Positions 24,201 through 30,200 of a DNA stretch of 64,000 nucleotides are shown in pieces. The notes beneath the pieces were generated by a model, which saw only the letters and a program-made list of their open reading frames with translations, made no database searches and had not been told where the DNA came from. Position numbers and translations under genes: made by a program. The DNA is from Colias croceus (Eukaryota > Arthropoda > Insecta > Lepidoptera > Pieridae): positions 8,362,001 to 8,426,000 of the forward strand of contig NC_059555.1 of the NCBI RefSeq assembly GCF_905220415.1. The letters are read 5' to 3'. Positions within the stretch are counted from its first letter, which is position 1. Every line of letters starts with the position of its first letter.

Positions 24201-27200
24201 ACGTTAAAACCCCACTCATTTCATCCGGTTTCAAATTGACAAGCTTCTCACTAATTGTCCACAATTGCCTAGCTAAGTTTTCGTCTTCGGCCTTTGCACT
24301 AGGCCTCACCTCTTTGCAGTCTTCGAAATAAGCACCAGTTACCACATCACAGTCATCTGATACAGCCACATACACGGATGTTTGAGCACCCTCCGCTGGT
24401 GTTTTGAAAAAGAAATACAATAAGACACTTCGCAACTTCTCCAATATAGTGGAACTTCTATATAGCGACGTATTCACTTGCCCCGGATTCAAGCAATTGA
24501 CCACTATGCTGGTATCCTTTAATCGCCTAGCCAGTTCTTTAGTAAAGAGGATATTGCATAACTTACTGTTGGCATACGACTGAATATAGCCAGTTGTTTC
24601 GTCATCTATCCCGTCGATTGTTCCAAACTTGTGCCAGGCTGATGAAACAACTACTATTCTACTAGGCGCTCCGGCTTTCAGCATGGGTATCAGAAGATTG
24701 GTCAATAAGAAGGGGCCAAAGTAATTTATCTGCATGTCTTTCAAAAGTCCATCGTTGGTACGTTCGCGCGTAGTGCATATAGCTCCCGCATTGTTTACCA
24801 AAACGTCCAGTTTCGCTTCTGTAGTGCTCAATTCGCGGCAAAACTGTCTCACCGATGATAGAGAGGTTAAATCCAAATGTATATAGCGGACTCTTTTGTT
24901 TTTGGTCAGTTTTGTTATGACTCTCACAGCACGTTCGCCCTTCTTGTCATTTCGACAAGCTATTATTACTTTGGCTCCTCGCTTAGCCAGTTCTAATGCT
25001 GTTTCGAACCCTATACCACCACTAGCGCCAGTCACCACCACCACTTTACCGCTCATCACGGTATCATCATAACATTTTCCAGATGTCAATTTATTGAACA
25101 CTTTTATCCCGAGAACGGCTAACACGATCCACACAAGCCACATCTTTTTAGTAATGAAAACATTGGCAACCTTCAAGCCTCAATAATGTATTGATAAGAT
25201 TGTGATAAAACTATATCCAGCTCTGATTAGGAATGTGATTTTTATATAATGGCTTTAATATTGTTATGTGATAACTCTGCTATCGTTACGCACATCCTCT
25301 TGGTTGTAAGGTCACGTCGTCACTGTATCTATTGCTAAACAAAAAAACGAAACATTTACATATATATGTTGTAACGCGACAGTGTGCTCGGGGTGCTAAT
25401 TTAATAGTTATCTAATTTTGACGTGTGCCCAAATACATGCTATACATATATAAGTATAAATTAAGTCAAGGCTGTTCAATCTAGTTTTTTTACGTCTGTA
25501 TTTGGTACTCGAGTTCTTATCGTTATAGTCACTACATAGTATAAAACAAAGTCGCTTTCTCTGTGCCTATGTCCCTTTGTATGCTTAAATCTTTAAAACT
25601 ACGCAACAGATTTTAATGGGGTTTTTTTTTTCTAGATAGTGATTCAAGAGGAAAGTTTTAGTATACAATTTATTATTCTTCTATCTCTGTCGTATTGTGT
25701 ACTCTAAAATCCATTTTTTTTTGACACTTAATGAAATATGTATCGAGGAGGCTTTATAAATTATGAAATAACTTACAATTTGATTCGATCTGCATAATTA
25801 TAATTAACTATAAATCGAATTATCATGTCACTATCAGTAATTAATTCTGTAAAATAAACAAACTTATCGGTCAAGTGTCACTTATCACTTAATTAGCGCA
25901 TGGCTATATCCGTGTATTTTTTTATTAATTCAAATTTATTAAGTGCTTAATCTTTTTTGAAAAAAAAAGTGACTTACAAATAATTATGAGATAGAAGAGA
26001 GAATATAAGATAAGAAGATTAAAAAAAAAACATTTTCGTGTCATCCAACAATTATGTTTGAATAAATTCCTACTGATTAATAAGGTTTTGAGTTTTTTTA
26101 ACTAAATGAGTGCATCAAAATATCATTGTCATAGATTTGTTTTGTTTTTTGTCTGGCAAATAATAACAGGTGAAGTTCTTTTGTGTGACATAACAACTAA
26201 AGGAGTGATTTCTGAGAAACCTAAAACAACCAAAAAGATGTTATCTATAAAGATATAGATAATATATGGTCATAAAAAATATAAAAAGTAATATGATGTA
26301 AATAAATTTGCAGATATACGGCGCAGCCATGGGTGGCGGCGCCGCAGTAGCGGGCGGGGCTGGACAACATGCGCCCATACCTACACAGCCACAGAGAAAC
26401 TTTAGAAAAGGTACGAATATATTGTCTTTATGAATTTTTGTTAATTTTTAAATATTAATTCTGGCAGAACAGATCTTATGCATATGCTAATTTTGCATTA
26501 ACACCCATCAACAAATGGATATTTTGTATTGTATAAAATATGTAAAAATCTATGAATATTTTTGTGATATGGTAAATGGAAGAATTAAAGCTCATTTTGA
26601 GGTCTTTAATTTCATTAAAATGTTAATTTTTTCTCTGGCGGGTCACGAGTAACTGAATTGGTCAGGCATCCGCCCCGGTTTGGCGCGAAAGGATGCGGGT
26701 TGGAGTCCCGCCTCGTGATCGAATTTTTTCTATTCTTTATAAATTTAATCATATTTAATCAGAGTTTTCAGCATTTCACTTGACAACGATATTTCAATGC
26801 TAACAATATTGTAACGATGGAGAGAGACCTTTTTTTGAAAGCTGTAAAACTAAAATATGAAATACTATCAAATTTTCAGTTTCTTCTCCGTTTGTGATGT
26901 GTATATAATGTGTTGTAGGCATGCAAGTAGCGACAGCGACGGGGCAACCGTTGCTAGCGCCGGCGCCGATGCAGCAGTTCGTGCCGTACCCGCACCCGCA
27001 CCCGCACCCCGCGCCGCCGCAACCCGCGCTGCAGTACCCGCACATGGTATACAGATAACATATAAGTATATGGTGTGATTATAGGTTTAGGGGGCCTTAG
27101 TAGGTGAACACGGCAAAATGGACTGTTTTTGAACGTATGTGTGATGGGATTACTGTTTCCAAAACACGATTGGAAAAATTTTGCTCGATAAAAAAAATCC

Positions 27201-30200
27201 TGGAGTTACCTCTAAAATATCATATAAATGCTCATTACAATCGTATTTTACGATAATAATTCGTATAAAATCACAAATACTAATAGGTACCTTCTCGATT
27301 TCGTGACTGTTTTAGATTTAGAAAATACTTAATATTTTCATTCACTTTTTGATAAAAATGTGAATGGCGCTTACGATTTTTAGTTTCGAGCACGTTGATT
27401 CCATACTAAACGCGGACCCCAAAAAAATTTCGGCAACATTCTTGCCGTCATAAACGTCAAATATTTTTCGACTATTGGTTTTATGTTTTCAACAGGTTTT
27501 CCGTATTTTTATTTTTGTTTGTTCTCTCAGACGTTTCGACTAAGTGAAATTTAATTAAGTTATGACAATGAAGGCGGTTTAGCTGTTTTGTTGAAAATAA
27601 AATATATTTATTATTACCAATAATAAACACACGTGTGTTCTTGCTGCAGGTCCTATACCCCGCAGATCCTAGCTTGTGTGTGTATTATGTAGTCTATAGT
27701 TACTAACGAGACGTGTTCTCATCGCAGGTGCGCATGTACCACGGCGGTGGCGTGGGCGTGGGCGGCGGCGTGGGCGTGGGCGGCGGCGGCGCGGGCGAGG
27801 GCTACGCGCCGGCCGCCAGCCCCGCGGCCGCGTCGCCCGCGCTGTACCCGCCGCCCTCGCCCGCGCACACGCCGCACCCGCACCCGCACGCGCACGCGCA
27901 CCACCCGCCGCACCACCACTACCAGCAGCCGCCCTTCCAGGTAACACCGACACGCACACTAGTGACACTCACACTAAACTAGCTGCTAAGTGTCTACCGC
28001 CACCAGCAACAGCCGCCGTTCCAGGTAACACGCACACTAGTGGCACTGACATTAAACTAAGTGTCTACCACTAGCAGCAGCCGTGATTTTAGGTAGTGTT
28101 AACCAGGGCTCGGAAACCGGTTTAAATTCTTAACCGGTTTCGGTCATTGACCCCAAACCGAAATTGATTTAGGTTAAAGGTTGCACTTTACCGGTTTTTA
28201 CCGGTTTATGCGAAATACCGGTTTTTCATTAATATTGGTTTTGGTGGTGAAAATTAACCGGTTAAAACCAAGTTACATAAGGATCCTCGGCCCCCGCTAC
28301 CCTCGCTCGACGGGCCTGGACGTTGCGAAGTCATTTAGTTACAAAATTCTTAATCGCACTCAAGTTCGCAATTTTAGTTTATATTTTAAACTAGCTTCCG
28401 CCCGCGACTCCGTCCGCGCGGATGTCGGTCTTCGCGTGGATGGTTTATTTCTCGATTTTGAGTAGGTACCTCTGACAATAAAATCTTATAAATATCTATT
28501 GGACCCAATTCCCAAATACGGCTAGGCCTATAATAATACGCAACGTGACGTGACGATAAAACTGAAAAATTAAGATTAATTTTTTTCTACGTATTTTTCC
28601 AGGATAAAAAGTATCCTATTTTACGCCCAGGATAATAAGGTATAATTATACCAAGTTTCATCGAAATCGAACCGCTAGTTTTCACGTGATGCCTTCACAT
28701 ACAGACAGACAAACAGACAAAAATTTTTTTAATCACATATTTGGGTTTGGTATTGATCCAGTAACACCCCCTGCTATTTATTTTTTCAATATTTTCAATG
28801 TACAGAATTGACCCTTCTACAGATTTATTATATGTATAGATTTGAATTTAATAACTAGATTTCCGCCCGCGGCTTCGCCCGCGTTTGCAAAGGAAAACCC
28901 GCATAGTTCCCGTTCCCGTGGGATTTCCGGGATAAAAACTATCCTATGTGTTAATCCAAGTTACCCTCTATATGTGTGCTAAACATCCATACATCTATAC
29001 TTACAAACTATATTTTAGAATAGAATATATTAGATACTAGCTTCCGCCCGCGACTCCGTCCGCGCGGAAAAATTAAGATTTATTTTTTTCTACGTATTTT
29101 TCCGGGATAAAAAGTATCCTATTTTATGCCCAGGATAATAAGGTATAATTATACCAAGTTTCATCGAAATCGAACCGTTAGTTTTCACGTGATGCCTGAA
29201 CATACAGACAGACAAAAATTTTTTTAATCACATATTTGGGTTTGGTATCGATCCAGTAACACCCCCTGGTATTTATTTTTTCAATATTTTCAATGTACAG
29301 AATTGACCCTTCTAGAGATTTATTATATGTATAGATATTAGATTCACTATATCTTGTGGCAAGCGTTAAAAAATGAGGCAAAAATAATAAAGGAATTAAC
29401 CGGTTAATTTGGGTGTCAAAACCGTTTGTGCAGAAGTAACCGGTAACCTTAATCATTTGGGTTACTTATAAACAGTTCACTTGTTTAACCGGTAAATGAA
29501 GGAACGATATATTTACCGGTATATAATCTAAATTAACCGCTCTTTTCAAACCGGTTCCGAGCCCTGGTGTTAACTAGTGACACTACACAACAATCAGCAG
29601 CCGCCGTTCCAAGTAACACTAACACGAATGACACTGCTGACACTAACTGGGAGAAACAGTCACTTCTAACAGTACTAGCAGCCGCCGTTCCAGGTAACAC
29701 TAACACTGCTGACACTAAATTTAACACTTTACACTAGCTACTAACAATCATCATTACTACTACTAGTATTGGCCGTTCCAGTTAACACCATCGAGAGCAC
29801 AACACGATACTATACACTAAATACTCACAAGCAGACACTGTTCCAGGTAACAACACTAATGACACTAACACTAATACCATTTCCTAGCTACAAACAGTCA
29901 CCAACACTATCAGCACCCGTTGCAAATAACACCATCGACACTAATACTTACATCCGCTGCACGCGCAGAACCACCAGAACGTAGGTACCAAGAGTATGTG
30001 AACATCCATCCTCAAATATCTGTCAGTTGTGTAAATTTTGTACCGAAATTTTATGATTTTTCACTCGTAAGTTCCGCATAAAATTGATATTTATTATTTA
30101 TTCAATAATTTGACTTGGCAAGAATATCATAAAGATTGAAAAAATCTTTAATTGCTATCACCAATTTTTATGCCATCATTATTCAAAGCTACTTTTGTAA

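Larger units (their letters stand above)
28104..29566. mobile_element. Non-autonomous hAT element with nested Helitron-like insertions
   Basis: Inverted ends CAGGGCTCGGAAACCGGTTT and its complement at 29547-29566 are flanked by the same octamer GTGTTAAC (28096-28103, 29567-29574), the hAT pattern. Repeated AACCGGTT motifs lie near both ends. No transposase frame is visible. Three Helitron-like copies are nested inside (28391-28840, 28855-29010, 29037-29335). Confidence 0.85.
27941..29960 (+). repeat. Degenerate tandem copies of an exon end and splice donor
   Basis: The last bases of the preceding exon plus its donor (CAGCCGCCSTTCCAG|GTAACAC) and the ACAC-rich intron start recur about seven times, with junctions near 28024, 28093, 29612, 29693, 29781, 29846 and 29925. 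Spacing is 65-90 bp. Some copies keep a perfect GTAACA donor, others have lost it. A hAT insertion (28104-29566) splits the array. Confidence 0.7.

Noticed and set aside
25144..25176. 11-codon N-terminal extension of the dehydrogenase
   Set aside because: It starts at TTG; the first ATG is at 25143 and directly begins a typical membrane anchor.
27651..27695. Possible extra Atx2 microexon (VLYPADPSL)
   Set aside because: A CTGCAG acceptor is present but no convincing donor precedes the stop, and the flanking exons already join in phase 0.
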